Assembly: GCA_005116945.1 (NCBI GenBank)
Contig: SWDH01000045.1
Coordinates: 73,073-137,072 of the forward strand
Origin: Nitrospira sp.
GTDB taxonomy: Bacteria > Nitrospirota > Nitrospiria > Nitrospirales > Nitrospiraceae
DNA length: 64,000 bases
Reading direction: 5' to 3'
Shown here: piece after piece, positions 35,515 to 45,405 of the stretch
How positions within the stretch are numbered: position 1 is the first letter of the stretch
How the letters are laid out: every line of letters begins with the position of its first letter
Position numbers and translations under genes: made by a program
The notes under the pieces: generated by a model
The model's input: the letters and a program-made list of their open reading frames with translations, nothing else
What the model was told of the DNA's origin: nothing
Database searches by the model: none

Positions 35515-36510
35515 ATGAAGGCTCTGTCCCGCCAAGGCCTTATGGTAGTAGTTGGAATGTGTTGTGTCGCCCTCCTCTGTCCTAGCCTCGTTACACCCGC
35601 GCCCGCTGCATCATCGCCACAGACAGCATCCTCGTCCGGTCCCACAAAGCGGTGGGCCCAGTTCGAGTTGAGCCAAGAGGGGTCGACGGGAGATCCCCAA
35701 ACCGGCAAGCCCGTCACCCTCACGATTGTTCTTGGAGGTGTGCCGATTGGAACGACTCCCGTCGTGGCGACCTGTGAATCGGTTCTGTTTCAAGCCCAAA
35801 TGGTCACGCTTGAGCCGGATGCCGAGTCGATGGTGTTGAAAGGGACGGTGACGCTCGAACCGATTCTCATGAGTCGGACTTCCGTGCAACCCAGGGCGGC
35901 GCGAGTGCAAGTGACGTTTTCGCGGTCACGCCCGGACAAACTCGAGCGGTTTATGCGGCGAGTCGTGTATGTGACCATGGACCGTTCGGAGCCGGCCAAT
36001 GAAAACAATGAGTTGCCGCCCGCTCGCCCAGATGATTCGCAGAGTGAAGATCTCATTTTGGATGAAGCGAAACCGGCCGTAGACCCGGTCTCGACCGGTG
36101 CGTTAGCCGAGGAAGATTTGGTCCCGTTACCGCCACCCGGAGAGGGAAAGGCGTACTGGCAGCATGTGAGTCATCTGATCAGCCGGAGTTGGGCCCGTCA
36201 GGTCCGCGGAATCCGGCATGCGCCGAGCAGTGAAACGGTGAAGGTCCTGTTCAAGATGTTTCCCAACGGCCGCGCCCAGCTGGTCGAGATTGAGAAAGGA
36301 TCCGGGACAAGAGAAATCGACGAGGCCGGAATCTATGCGGTGATTAATGCCCAACCATTCTTGCCGTTCCCCAGGGAGTTGGGAGAGGACGTGGTGGATG
36401 TGCATGTCCGGATGCGAATAGGTAGTCGGGGACGGTCTCTTGAGATACAGTCAGTCGGGAGCCGGTCAACCAGCAAGCCTGACGCGGCGAGCCAGCCTTC
36501 GAAGAAATAG
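35515..36510 (+). CDS. TonB C-terminal-domain protein
   Basis: A 331-residue exported protein. An N-terminal hydrophobic signal or anchor (LMVVVGMCCVALLCPSLVTPAPA) is followed by a beta-rich region (about 45-170) of unknown type, an acidic linker (ENNELPPARPDDSQSEDLILDEAKP), and a TonB-like C-terminal domain (about 215-315: YWQHVSHLISRSWARQVRG, VKVLFKMFPNGRAQLVEIEKGSG, IYAVINAQPFLPFP). It may energise or contact outer-membrane receptors, but no ExbBD or receptor gene is nearby. ATG 35515 is chosen because the preceding 41 in-frame residues do not look protein-like and GTAGGATACG lies upstream. Confidence 0.8.
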   Translation: MKALSRQGLMVVVGMCCVALLCPSLVTPAPAASSPQTASSSGPTKRWAQFELSQEGSTGDPQTGKPVTLTIVLGGVPIGTTPVVATCESVLFQAQMVTLEPDAESMVLKGTVTLEPILMSRTSVQPRAARVQVTFSRSRPDKLERFMRRVVYVTMDRSEPANENNELPPARPDDSQSEDLILDEAKPAVDPVSTGALAEEDLVPLPPPGEGKAYWQHVSHLISRSWARQVRGIRHAPSSETVKVLFKMFPNGRAQLVEIEKGSGTREIDEAGIYAVINAQPFLPFPRELGEDVVDVHVRMRIGSRGRSLEIQSVGSRSTSKPDAASQPSKK

Positions 36511-36586
36511 CAGGCTACGGAAAGACCATGTTGGCACGGTGAAAATTCGATGGCCTGCACATCTAGGACAACAGAAGAATACTGTA

Positions 36587-36712
36587 CAGGATGCTCAAAA
36601 AGGCCGCCCAGCAAGGCCGCAGCGAGTGAAGGACCGAAGGCGTACCCTCAGGGGGTACGTTGAGGGTCTGAACGATGCGAGAACGCTGCTGGCGGACGTT
36701 TTCAGCATCCTG
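36587..36712 (+). repeat. Family A palindromic element, copy 11
   Basis: CAGGATGCTCAAAAAGGCCG to GTTTTCAGCATCCTG. The end is followed by CCGGAAGGAGTGATTC and the YceI start, so the element is immediately upstream of that gene's ribosome binding site. Forms an inverted pair with copy 12. Confidence 0.93.
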
Positions 36713-36728
36713 CCGGAAGGAGTGATTC

Positions 36729-37340
36729 ATGCTGAAGAGGAGAGGGCCGCGTTGGTTCGTGTTCTTGCTGCTGGAAGCGGTGATCTTGTTCCCGTTGGTG
36801 GTTCACGCAGAACCAGCTCGTTGGAACCTGGATCCTGAACATTCGACGATCGAGTTTCGCATCGCACACATGGTTGTGTCGAAGACCACAGGCCGATTCA
36901 CGGACTACACAGGATTTGCCGATATGGACGCTGAGGCTGGCAACGTCACGGCTATTGAGGCCACCATCAAAGCCGGTTCAGTGAATACAAACCACGAAAA
37001 ACGTGATGCCCACGTGCGGAATGCCGATTTTCTCGATGTGGAACATTACCCGACGATGACCTACAAGCTGAAGAGCTATAAGAAAACCGCGGAGAGCTTT
37101 ACGGCGATAGGAGATTTCACGCTACGAGGGGTGACCAAAGAAGTCATCCTGGTGGGCCGTTATAACGGGGCGACGAAGGACCCCTGGGGCAATACTAGGG
37201 CCGGCTTCAGCGCCGAGGGGAAGCTCAACCGAAAAGACTTTGGTTTGGTCTGGAACAAGACGTTAGATAGCGGCGGGCTCGTCGTCGGCGATGAGGTTCA
37301 GATACGACTGGATATTGAATGTATCAAGGCGAAGCCCTAG
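36729..37340 (+). CDS. YceI-family periplasmic lipid-binding protein
   Basis: A 203-residue YceI protein: a signal peptide (FVFLLLEAVILFPLVVHAEP) then the lipocalin-like barrel that binds polyisoprenoids. Signatures: WNLDPEHSTIEFRIAHMVVS, ATIKAGSVNTNHEKRDAHVRNADFLDVEHYPTM and FTLRGVTKEVILVGRY, ending AGFSAEGKLNRKDFGLVWNK. AAGGAGTGATTC precedes ATG 36729. The gene is the only one between two inverted family A elements, and its TAG stop is joined to the second. Transport or storage of quinone-like lipids is the family inference. Confidence 0.94.
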   Translation: MLKRRGPRWFVFLLLEAVILFPLVVHAEPARWNLDPEHSTIEFRIAHMVVSKTTGRFTDYTGFADMDAEAGNVTAIEATIKAGSVNTNHEKRDAHVRNADFLDVEHYPTMTYKLKSYKKTAESFTAIGDFTLRGVTKEVILVGRYNGATKDPWGNTRAGFSAEGKLNRKDFGLVWNKTLDSGGLVVGDEVQIRLDIECIKAKP

Positions 37341-37510
37341 CAGGCTGCTGAAAAAGCTCCCCAACTTCGTTCTCGGTTCGTCACAATCCTCAACGTACCC
37401 GAGAGGGTACGCCTCCGGTTGTGACTCCCCCGCGGCCTTGCCTGCGGAAAGGCGCGTCTTGGCGCGCCTGGGTGGGCGGGTGAGAAGTCTGGCCTTTTTG
37501 AACAGCCTGC
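37341..37510 (-). repeat. Expanded family A element, copy 12
   Basis: Starts directly after the YceI TAG stop (CCCTAG then CAGGCTGCTGAAAAAGC), contains the GTACCCGAGAGGGTACG turn, and carries about 45 extra bases (GCGCGTCTTGGCGCGCCTGG region) also seen in copy 4, before TTTTTGAACAGCCTGC. Confidence 0.88.
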
Positions 37511-37565
37511 GGGTTCAGCTGGATCCAGCTCGTCATTGGTTCATTCTTCTGAAAGTGATCAAATC

Positions 37566-38567
37566 ATGAAGGCCATGGTCCTGGAGCGCACGGCGGATGT
37601 GGGAACTTCCCCGCTTCAGCTTCGCGAGCGGCCTATACCGGAGCCAGGTCCTGGAGAGGTTCTGGTTCGCCTCATTGTTTGTGGGATCTGCCGGACGGAT
37701 CTCCACGTCATCGAAGGTGAACTACCAGACCCGTTGCTTCCGCTGATTCCCGGCCACCAAGCTGTCGGGATGGTAAGTCAGGTCGGCGCCGGCGTGAGTG
37801 AGCGGAGGGTCGGCGAGCGAGTCGGGATTGCCTGGTTGCAGCATACGTGCGGTGCCTGCGAATTTTGCACGAGCGGGCGTGAAAATCTGTGCGAGCGAGC
37901 CAGATTTACCGGCTATCAAGTTGATGGTGGGTATGCGGAGTATGTGCTGGTCCCGGAAGCATTTGCCTATCCGATTCCATCGGTCTTCAGTGATGAAGAA
38001 GCGGCCCCTCTCCTCTGTGCTGGAATCATCGGCTACCGCGCATTACGATTGAGTGGAATCCAGCCGGGCCAACGGCTCGGTCTCTATGGGTTTGGCGCGT
38101 CCGCTCACATTGCCATCCAGATTGCTCGGCATTGGGGCTGTCAGGTCTATGTCAGCTCGTTGAAACCGGAGCATCGACGTCTCGCACATGAATTGGGTGC
38201 TTTTTGGGTGGGAGGGGCGACCGACTTGCCGCCGGATAAGCTCCACGGCTCGATCATCTTTGCCCCGGCCGGGGAATTGGTTCCACCTGCCTTGCGTGCA
38301 TTAGAGCGTGGCGGCACGCTTGCCCTCGCCGGTATTCATATGACACCGATTCCCTCGCTCGATTATGATCGCGAAGTTTTTGGAGAGCGAGTCATTCGAA
38401 GCGTCACGGCCAATACGAGGCAGGACGGGCTCGATCTCCTGCGCGAAGCCGCGGCGATTCCCATCAAACCCCACACCCTGTCGTTCCCTCTCGCCGATGC
38501 CAATCGTGCGTTGCAAGAATTGAAAGCCGGGCGCTATTCAGGCGCCGGGGTTCTCGTCCTCTCTTAA
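37566..38567 (+). CDS. Zinc-dependent alcohol dehydrogenase
   Basis: A 333-residue medium-chain dehydrogenase. The catalytic zinc site is CGICRTDLH and GHQAVG, the structural zinc site [15 protein letters not shown] (about 94-108), and the nucleotide site [16 protein letters not shown] (about 170-185), close to the AdhA/YogA group with NADP preference possible. The residue order [13 protein letters not shown] near the end is typical. ATG 37566 chosen; it follows TGAAAGTGATCAAATC, and the in-frame residues further upstream are repeat-adjacent. The substrate is probably a primary alcohol or aldehyde, not determinable here. Confidence 0.92.
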   Translation: MKAMVLERTADVGTSPLQLRERPIPEPGPGEVLVRLIVCGICRTDLHVIEGELPDPLLPLIPGHQAVGMVSQVGAGVSERRVGERVGIAWLQHTCGACEFCTSGRENLCERARFTGYQVDGGYAEYVLVPEAFAYPIPSVFSDEEAAPLLCAGIIGYRALRLSGIQPGQRLGLYGFGASAHIAIQIARHWGCQVYVSSLKPEHRRLAHELGAFWVGGATDLPPDKLHGSIIFAPAGELVPPALRALERGGTLALAGIHMTPIPSLDYDREVFGERVIRSVTANTRQDGLDLLREAAAIPIKPHTLSFPLADANRALQELKAGRYSGAGVLVLS

Positions 38568-38618
38568 CCAATCAGACAGGCTGAGGCGGAAGGTTAGGAT
38601 TAGCTGACCATAACCGAA

Positions 38619-39458
38619 CTATGTGTTCTTAGATTGGCGTAATGTATGAACCTGCTCGGCGATTTCTTTGACCAGCACCCCCATCTTCGGGTGTGACGGT
38701 TCGAAATCAATCAGCCATTCGTGTTGGCGGAGGCGTTCACTGGCTGTGGGGCCGATGGAGGCGACGACCATCTTTTTGAGTGCCGCACGAAAACGCTCTA
38801 CCTTCCCGTCTTTCTTTAGCACCTGCATGACATGATCTACTTGAGCGGCGTTGGTGATAAGGAGCACAGCGACCTTTCCGGCGATAATGTCGTCAAGTGC
38901 CTCTCTCAGCGGACCTAGATCTTCCGGGAGGGTCCAGCGATAGATGGGAACCTGGAAGACCTCGGCCCCGCGCTGTTTTAAGGCTTGCAGTAATTCCAGG
39001 TTGGACACCCCGTACTCCTGCACGGCAACACGCAATTTCTTTACCGGTCTGTACACATCCAACGTAGAGACCAGATCGATCCAGGTGTTCGGTTCGGGCA
39101 CCGTCAGCGTCGCTTGGAGGCCGAGTGTCTTGAGGGCTGCGACCGGCTTGGGTCCTCGGGCAACCAGAGCTGTCTGTTTGAGGGCTTCCACAATCGATGG
39201 CCAGGGATAGCGTGTCTTGAGGAGATCGAACAGCGCGGTGGTGCCGACGCCGGTCAGCAGGATGAGCATATCAACTCGCTCGGTCGTCAGCTGAACCCCA
39301 AACTTCAATGCCGCGGAATTGTCATCCAGGGGAATCTCACGAAGAGCAGGAGTGACGAGCGGATTTCCCCCATGGCGCTCGATGAGCCGGGCGATCTCCG
39401 CCGCCATGCGGCTCTCGAAGGCGGCAACGGTGAGCCCATTAAAGCCAGCGGTAGCCAT
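38619..39458 (-). CDS. hemD: Uroporphyrinogen-III synthase
   Basis: A 279-residue HemD-type protein that cyclises hydroxymethylbilane with ring D inversion to uroporphyrinogen III, the precursor of heme, siroheme and cobalamin. The two-lobe fold is reflected in FESRMAAEIARLIERHGG at the start and VLLITNAAQVDHVMQVLKK and MVVASIGPTASERLRQHEW in the second lobe. HemD is poorly conserved, so this rests on the overall pattern. ATG 39458 used. No other heme gene is adjacent; the neighbouring dehydrogenase is convergent. Confidence 0.85.
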   Translation of the reverse strand: MATAGFNGLTVAAFESRMAAEIARLIERHGGNPLVTPALREIPLDDNSAALKFGVQLTTERVDMLILLTGVGTTALFDLLKTRYPWPSIVEALKQTALVARGPKPVAALKTLGLQATLTVPEPNTWIDLVSTLDVYRPVKKLRVAVQEYGVSNLELLQALKQRGAEVFQVPIYRWTLPEDLGPLREALDDIIAGKVAVLLITNAAQVDHVMQVLKKDGKVERFRAALKKMVVASIGPTASERLRQHEWLIDFEPSHPKMGVLVKEIAEQVHTLRQSKNT

Positions 39459-39540
39459 GAGGTCTTCGGAGGAAAAAGTACAAAGCCAAAGAGGACGGTT
39501 TCTTCAAGATCAGGAACGGTGGCATCGTACCATAATTGGC

Positions 39541-39838
39541 CAGTGCGCGCGGCCAACGAGGTCCCTCAGATTTCTTATACCTCTCTTCATGGGGGTGGCC
39601 AAGGCCGCCCTTTCCAGTACGCATCGGACAATATGATGTTCCCTCCAAGCTCGCTCGTTCTCTCTTCAGGGATGGGGGCTGATTGATCTTCCACTGCGCG
39701 CGTCCAACGAGGGCCTTCTGAGGCCGCGCGTTGCGCGAGCACAGAAGATCATCAGGCTCCATCCCCTCCTCTGTTCTGCGAGCAAGAAGGGCACCTGGCC
39801 ACTCCCTTCCCTGCTGGCAGACATTTTCAGCATCCTGC
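39541..39838. repeat. Composite family B / family A region
   Basis: About 300 bp between hemD and the VOC gene. It contains GGGGGTGGCCAAGGCCGCCC, CTGCGCGCGTCCAACGAGG and GCGAGCAAGAAGGGCACCTGGCCACTCCC (family B), an inverted GGATGGGGGCTGATTGATC / GATCATCAGGCTCCATCCC pair, and ends with the family A terminus CATTTTCAGCATCCTGC. Confidence 0.75.
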
Positions 39839-39900
39839 AGGGGTTTTCATTTGACGGAACCAAGCTCGCTCCCTACTATACACTCCAATTGAGGGCGACT

Positions 39901-40341
39901 ATGAGTGTTCCGCTCCATCGAGGGTTACGCCATGTGGCGCTACGCGTCACGAATCTCGTTCGTTCTCGCACGTTCTATGAACAGTTGTTGGGAATGAAGG
40001 TCGTGTGGGAGCCCGATTCAGAGAATGTGTATTTCAGCTCGGGATCGGATAATTTCGCCTTGCACCAGATTCCGGCCTCCGAAATGGCATCATATCAACC
40101 TTTGAAGGGGCAATCGTTGGATCACATCGGCGTCATCATCGAGAGCCCTGACGCCGTCGACCGGATGTATCGAGATATCGAACCGCGTCTACAGCAATTA
40201 GGCGGTCGGTTCGTGACACCACCAAAGCAACATCGCGACGGCAGCTATTCATTTTACTTTTCCGATCCGGACGGCAATGTCATTCAAGCGTTGTACGAAC
40301 CTTCGATCAGCAAGCTGGAGTGGGTGAAAGGTAAAACGTGA
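39901..40341 (+). CDS. VOC-family (glyoxalase/dioxygenase fold) protein
   Basis: A 146-residue vicinal-oxygen-chelate protein: LRHVALRVTNLVRSRTFYEQLLGMKVVWEPDS, then SLDHIGVIIESPDAVDRMYRD and YSFYFSDPDGNVIQALYEPS. Metal-ligand candidates are the His in the first beta strand, the His in DHIGV, and the Gln or Glu in NVIQALYE. Activity (glyoxalase, dioxygenase or resistance) is not predictable. ATG 39901 preferred over TTG 39889. It is followed after 52 bp by the chimera at 40394, on the same strand. Confidence 0.86.
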   Translation: MSVPLHRGLRHVALRVTNLVRSRTFYEQLLGMKVVWEPDSENVYFSSGSDNFALHQIPASEMASYQPLKGQSLDHIGVIIESPDAVDRMYRDIEPRLQQLGGRFVTPPKQHRDGSYSFYFSDPDGNVIQALYEPSISKLEWVKGKT

Positions 40342-40391
40342 AAGGTAAGATGATCGCGCACGTTTCACATTTCACATTTCACGCTTTACGA
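40325..40391. repeat. GTGAAA/TTTCAC inverted repeat
   Basis: GTGAAAGGTAAAACGTGAAA faces CACGTTTCACATTTCACATT and TTTCACGCTTTACG. It overlaps the VOC gene 3' end (the last residues KGKT) and ends three bases before the next start. Related words occur at 1191-1260. Confidence 0.6.
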
Positions 40392-40393
40392 GC

Positions 40394-42175
40394 ATGAAAA
40401 TCTGGGACAGTCTGCCGAAAAAACACTATCTGAGCCTTGCGCCATGGGCATGGGTTCAATTAGAGAGCGCGGACCCTCCCGGCCCTTTTCCCTTTATTGC
40501 AGGGGTGGCGCCTGAAGTTGTCGCCAGTCTCCATGAGGCCCACGGCCTCCTCGCCAGTGCCATCGATACGGCCATCAGCGATGTTTTTTCTAGACGGGCT
40601 CCGCTCGACGATCCTGATCGTCAACGGCGACTGGAGGATGCTTATGCGGAGGTGATCAGCGCCCGCCCCGATCTGCAGCAGCATATTCGTTGTGGCCGGA
40701 AGCCGGACGGGACGTTTCAATGGGAGTTTCCAACCGATTCCACCAAATCCGCTACGGTTACGAACGCCGGGCTCCGTATCTTCCACTCCGTGAAGCGACA
40801 GGCCATTCCAATCGGGTTCGACCAGCGGCAGCTGGGGCCGGCGGTAGGAAAAATTTTGGGGTTCCTGGACGGCACCCACCAGACTGAGGAGGTCAAGACG
40901 GTGGTAGCGACCTCAGGGCGGGATAGTGAACGTCTACTGACGCGATTGATCGAATCGCTTCACCAGCATGAGTGCTTGGTCAGCTCGAGCACCTCCTCCG
41001 TCAGATCCCATTGGTTGGAAACGCTGCACGATCAAGACATGATCCATCTCGGCCATGCCGCGCTGCTCTATCGGCAACGGGACCACCTGCTGTGGTTCGA
41101 TCCCTGGCTGCTCCCCTGGTTTGCGGAGTCTTCCGTTCCGTCGCTCTGGGGGTCGCTGCTGCCCAAACCGGCTGCCGTCTTCTTGACCCACGATCATGAC
41201 GATCATGTGGATCCTCGCACGCTCTTGCACCTGCCCAAGGACACGCCGATCATCGTGCCGAGCCGAAGGAATCGGCGCACGCTCTCCTACGATTATCTGT
41301 CGCTCTTGCGGGAACTGGGGTTCGGACATGTGATCGAATTGGCGCATGGAGATAGTTGGGCGTTCGATGGAGGGGCCGTGTATGCAGTGCCGTTCTATGG
41401 CGAGGATCCCTGCGACCTGGAGATGCCGCGTAACTGCTATCTTATCGTCGATCGTGGCTATAACGTGCTTGTGCATGCGGATAGCGGGCCGACGAATAGC
41501 GGCAGGTCCGCCCTCAAGGATGGCGTGATCCAAGTCTATGCCTCGTCGAGTTCTGTGTACGGCGGCAATACGCAGATGCCGTTTTCAATTCATGACAACG
41601 TCGATCACCCGGTCTCTCTCTATGCGGCCAGCAAAAAGGCCAATGAACTCATGGCCCATTGTTATGCGCATCTGTATCGGGTTCCCTGCACGGGGCTGAG
41701 GTTTTTCACGGTGTATGGGCCCTGGGGAAGACCCGATATGGCTCTCTTCATATTTACGAAGGCGATCTTGGAGGGAAAACCGATTGAGGTCTACAACCAC
41801 GGAAAGATGCGCCGCGACTTTACCTATATCGATGACATCGTTGAAGGAGTCATTCGGACACTCGATCACCCAGCCACGCCGAACCAGGCTTGGTCCGGCG
41901 ACAAGCCGGATCCCGGAACGAGTTCAGCGCCGGCGAGAATTTACAATATCGGGAATCATCAGCCTGTGGAGCTACTACACTTCATCGAGGTGCTGGAGCA
42001 GGCGTTAGGAAAGAAAGCAGTGAAGAACCTGCTGCCGATTCAGCCTGGCGATGTGCCGGCGACGTTTGCGGACGTCGAAGATCTGACGCGGGACGTCGGG
42101 TTTGCTCCAGCGACGCCGATTGAAGAAGGGATCTCGCGGTTTGTGCGGTGGTATCGGGAGTTCTACAAAAAGTAA
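40394..42175 (+). CDS. Metallo-hydrolase / UDP-glucuronate-epimerase chimera
   Basis: 593 residues in one frame, but a fusion. Residues 1-380 are a metallo-beta-lactamase-fold protein with an uncharacterised N-terminal domain; its site is H266-D-H268-D-D-H271 ([10 protein letters not shown]). At about residue 380 (near 41531) it switches abruptly to the middle of an extended SDR epimerase: [61 protein letters not shown], which is UDP-glucuronate 4-epimerase-like. The first about 125 epimerase residues, with the NAD-binding GxxGxxG, are missing and so is the end of the hydrolase. A deletion joining two neighbouring genes in frame is the simplest reading. The epimerase half cannot bind NAD; the hydrolase half may fold. 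Confidence 0.85.
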   Translation: MKIWDSLPKKHYLSLAPWAWVQLESADPPGPFPFIAGVAPEVVASLHEAHGLLASAIDTAISDVFSRRAPLDDPDRQRRLEDAYAEVISARPDLQQHIRCGRKPDGTFQWEFPTDSTKSATVTNAGLRIFHSVKRQAIPIGFDQRQLGPAVGKILGFLDGTHQTEEVKTVVATSGRDSERLLTRLIESLHQHECLVSSSTSSVRSHWLETLHDQDMIHLGHAALLYRQRDHLLWFDPWLLPWFAESSVPSLWGSLLPKPAAVFLTHDHDDHVDPRTLLHLPKDTPIIVPSRRNRRTLSYDYLSLLRELGFGHVIELAHGDSWAFDGGAVYAVPFYGEDPCDLEMPRNCYLIVDRGYNVLVHADSGPTNSGRSALKDGVIQVYASSSSVYGGNTQMPFSIHDNVDHPVSLYAASKKANELMAHCYAHLYRVPCTGLRFFTVYGPWGRPDMALFIFTKAILEGKPIEVYNHGKMRRDFTYIDDIVEGVIRTLDHPATPNQAWSGDKPDPGTSSAPARIYNIGNHQPVELLHFIEVLEQALGKKAVKNLLPIQPGDVPATFADVEDLTRDVGFAPATPIEEGISRFVRWYREFYKK

Positions 42176-42230
42176 GGGGAGCCAAGCCGCTTATGGCTTG
42201 ACGCCCCCTCTCAAATGCGTTGATCGTGAG

Positions 42231-42803
42231 CTATGGGCAGCCGACCGGTATAAATCCCCGCCCGAAAATTCCTGCCAATGCCACATACCGCGCATTGTCG
42301 TAGAACGAATAGCTCGCCCCACGTTGGTTTCTCCCTGACAGGTCTCCGCCATAGGACGGGTCGGCGCCGAACCAGAACCCGCCACGGGTTTTCTGGTTGA
42401 TGTGGAGCCACTCTCCAAACATGGAACAGACTTCAGCCTGAACAGATCCCGATGAGGCAATGCTGGCATGCCAGTCTTTGGCCCAATCCGGGACCGTCTG
42501 CCCTCCGCTTGTCATGCCGGCCTGATTACGGTCAGGGTACTGAGGAACATTGTACGGAGGAGCAACTGCCACGGTAGGGCGGTAGGTCGGCATGTCGTCC
42601 AGCGAGGGCACGATCGACAATTCTTTCAGCGTCATCAGTTTACAGCCCGGCACGTCCTTATTGGTGTAAAGGGCGCTCCCATCGGCTTGAGGGCATTCTC
42701 GCATCAGGAACGGATCGGAGGCGATCGTGGTATCGGCAAATGCCGAGGTTGAGGACAGGGTGAGAAACGTTGCGGCAATCATGAGCAGATGGGCGGGTTG
42801 CAT
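42231..42803 (-). CDS. Hypothetical secreted protein
   Basis: A 190-residue exported protein of unknown function: a signal peptide (LLMIAATFLTLSSTSAFAD), a Cys-containing region (FLMRECPQADG, DVPGCKLMTLKEL), a Pro/Tyr-rich linker (PTVAVAPPYNVPQYPDRNQ) and a C-terminal domain (about 110-190) with EVCSMFGEWLHINQKTRGG, RNQRGASYSFYDN and GRGFIPVGCP. Four Cys suggest two disulfides. ATG 42803 follows CAAGGGAGGTGC, a strong ribosome binding site, so the frame extension to 42845 is ignored. Convergent with the chimera. Confidence 0.7.
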   Translation of the reverse strand: MQPAHLLMIAATFLTLSSTSAFADTTIASDPFLMRECPQADGSALYTNKDVPGCKLMTLKELSIVPSLDDMPTYRPTVAVAPPYNVPQYPDRNQAGMTSGGQTVPDWAKDWHASIASSGSVQAEVCSMFGEWLHINQKTRGGFWFGADPSYGGDLSGRNQRGASYSFYDNARYVALAGIFGRGFIPVGCP

Positions 42804-43394
42804 AGAGCACCTCCCTTGAGACGGTGGAACAGACTGGGTTTGCATCGTTGTTTACCTCTTTTAACTATACTCACCGATGGTGTTGACAAGCTATTCTGTC
42901 AGAGCCAAAGTTGTCTATGCATCTTTCGAGGGGGTCGTGCCGCAGATGTGGGTGGCGGCAAGATGGCTCCAATGGCCGATTGGACTGGATTTCCGGTTCG
43001 ATCAATAGAAAGGATGCGTATTCCAAATGTATTGGAATGAGATGTACTTTTGTCAGTTATTCCAACGAGAGGCAGAGGCCGGCGGGAGCCTCTATATCTT
43101 CGATGACTGTGCTGCACGGATGCCGACCCAGTGAGTTTCCTACAGTATATTTCGGGGCCGGGTGATCAGAGGTGCGGGGGGCCTCATCATGGCGCGGACT
43201 ATGGTCTATCTCGCTCGATCATTTCATGAACTCATCGTTACGTAGCCGGCTCAGCTACATAAGCATCTTTGCCTTGTTCCCTTCTTATTGCTAAGGTATT
43301 CTCCGCTTGAACCCTGAAATATGGAGCGTGAGAGATTCGAGGAATTTCCCTCGCAAGGACCCCTCTCACTCTTCACGTCTGAATAATTTCCATT
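42804..43394. other. Divergent intergenic region
   Basis: About 590 bp between the secreted protein and the antiporter, both reading outwards. It holds a perfect inverted repeat ATTCCAA (43020-43026) / TTGGAAT (43032-43038) with a third ATTCCAA close downstream, possibly operator half-sites. No credible ORF or RNA gene is visible. Confidence 0.4.
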
Positions 43395-45401
43395 ATGACC
43401 GACTACGGTGTGCTCGCAAATCTGCTCGTCATCTTCACGGCGTCGATTGCCGTCGTCTTTGTATTCCATCAGTTCAGACTTCCCTCGATCGCTGGATTCT
43501 TGGTTGCCGGCGCGCTCATCGGACCCTATGGGTTGAATCTCATTTCAGACATCGAAACGGTTCGGGCATTGGCGGAGATCGGGATCGTGCTGCTTCTCTT
43601 CACCATCGGTATCGAATTCTCGTTGGTGCATTTAGTGTCCATGCGCCGACTCATGTTTTTGGCTGCACCGATCCAGGTTGGCGGTGTGCTGGTGATCGCG
43701 TGGCTCGGGGCGATGCTTGCCGGACTGTCTTGGCAGCAGGGAGTTTTCTGGGGATTTCTGTTCTCGCTGAGCAGCACGGCGATTGTGTTAAAGACCTTGG
43801 CAGAACGAGGAGACAGCGACTCCATTCATGGCCGAGCCACGATCGGCATTCTCGTCTTTCAGGATTTGGCCGTCGTTCCCATGATGTTATTGACGCCGAT
43901 TCTTGGCGGCCAATCGGATGGAAGCGCGATGGCGATTCTGCTCACATTGGGGGAGTCGGTTCTCGTCGTCGCGCTGGTCATTGCCGCATCCTGGTATCTG
44001 GTCCCTAAGGTGCTGGGACACATCGTCCGTAGCCGCAGCCGCGAGTTGTTCTTACTGACGATCATTGTCTCCTGCCTCGGTATCGCGTGGCTCAGCTCAC
44101 TCGGCGGTCTTTCGTTGGCGCTGGGCGCGTTCATCGCAGGATTGGTCATTTCCGAATCGGAATACAGCCATCAGGCCATGGCCGAAGTGCTGCCGTTTCG
44201 CGACAGTTTCAACAGTCTCTTTTTCGTGTCGATCGGCATCCTCATGGACTGGCGGGTCTTATTTTCGCATCCGTTGCCGGTGATCGGACTCCTTGTGGCG
44301 GTGTTGTTGGTGAAGTTTGTCGCCGGCGCTGGAGCCGTCCTGTTGGCGGAGGTTCCTCTCCGTTCAGCGATTATGGTGGGCATCGCTCTCGCTCAGGTAG
44401 GAGAGTTCAGTTTCTTGTTGGCGCAGCAAGGGCAGGAGAGCGGTTTCTTGCGAGGCGATCCGTATCAGGTGTTTCTCGCGGTCTCGGTGCTTTCTATGAT
44501 TGTGACCCCTTTTCTCATGCAGTGGTCGCCCCACTTGGCTCGTCGCGCAGAAGCGTGGCAACGGCTTCGTCATTGGTTGCCGAGTCACGCCACCGGCCAC
44601 GTCGTGCAGACCGAAGGGAAACAGGTTCGGGTGAAGGATCACGTCATTATTGTGGGATATGGGTTGAACGGGAGGAATCTTGCCCGCGTTCTCGGCGAGA
44701 CCGAGATCCCATATCTGGCATTGGATCTCGATGGCGATATCGTCAGCCGAGAAGCGAAACACGGAGTGCCCGTCTATTATGGCGATGGCACGAATCCAAA
44801 CGTGCTACGGCACATGAAAATCGACGATGCGAAGGTGTTGGTGGTCGCCATTTCTGATCCGTTTATCACCAGACGAGCGGTGCAGGTGGCCAAGGGACTC
44901 AACCCCCAACTCCATGTCGTCGTACGAACTCGCTATCTGCGGGAATTGGAAGAGCTGCACCAACTCGGCGCGGACGATGTGGTGCCGGAGGAATTCGAAA
45001 CCTCCATTGAGATTTTTTCTTTAGTGCTCCAGACGTACAAACTGCCGCAGGAATTTGTGATGCAGAAAGCAAAGCAGATTCGCCGTGAAGGGTATGCCTT
45101 GCTTCGTCGCAGCGAATTGCCTGAGCTTTCGCATCATCTTCGTGGCGGCACATTGGCCGATGCGGCAGTTGAAACCTTCCGTATTGATGACGATTCGCCT
45201 GCGCAGGGGAAGACGTTGGCTGAAATTGCTCTCCGCCCACTCACCGGCGCTTCAGTCATTGCCTGGACGCGTGCCGGGGTGACGCAAGCCAATCCGTCGG
45301 AAAGCACTCGGTTGATGGTGGGCGATATTGTGGTGTTAATCGGCTCGCGTGTGCAGATTCGGGAGGCGATGGAGCTGTTAGTGCAGAGGGCTGGAACGTG
45401 A
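43395..45401 (+). CDS. CPA2-family cation/proton antiporter (KefB/YbaL-like)
   Basis: A 668-residue inner-membrane antiporter: about 12 transmembrane segments (1-380; start LLVIFTASIAVVFVFHQFRLP, FTIGIEFSLVHLVS, SLGGLSLALGAFIAGLVISES), then a TrkA-N NAD-binding domain (about 415-530, VIIVGYGLNGRNLARVLGE) and a TrkA-C domain (about 585-660, MVGDIVVLIGSRVQI). It resembles YbaL/KefB potassium or proton exchangers gated by nucleotide. ATG 43395. It stops four bases before the convergent protease gene. Confidence 0.94.
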   Translation: MTDYGVLANLLVIFTASIAVVFVFHQFRLPSIAGFLVAGALIGPYGLNLISDIETVRALAEIGIVLLLFTIGIEFSLVHLVSMRRLMFLAAPIQVGGVLVIAWLGAMLAGLSWQQGVFWGFLFSLSSTAIVLKTLAERGDSDSIHGRATIGILVFQDLAVVPMMLLTPILGGQSDGSAMAILLTLGESVLVVALVIAASWYLVPKVLGHIVRSRSRELFLLTIIVSCLGIAWLSSLGGLSLALGAFIAGLVISESEYSHQAMAEVLPFRDSFNSLFFVSIGILMDWRVLFSHPLPVIGLLVAVLLVKFVAGAGAVLLAEVPLRSAIMVGIALAQVGEFSFLLAQQGQESGFLRGDPYQVFLAVSVLSMIVTPFLMQWSPHLARRAEAWQRLRHWLPSHATGHVVQTEGKQVRVKDHVIIVGYGLNGRNLARVLGETEIPYLALDLDGDIVSREAKHGVPVYYGDGTNPNVLRHMKIDDAKVLVVAISDPFITRRAVQVAKGLNPQLHVVVRTRYLRELEELHQLGADDVVPEEFETSIEIFSLVLQTYKLPQEFVMQKAKQIRREGYALLRRSELPELSHHLRGGTLADAAVETFRIDDDSPAQGKTLAEIALRPLTGASVIAWTRAGVTQANPSESTRLMVGDIVVLIGSRVQIREAMELLVQRAGT

Positions 45402-45405
45402 GTCG

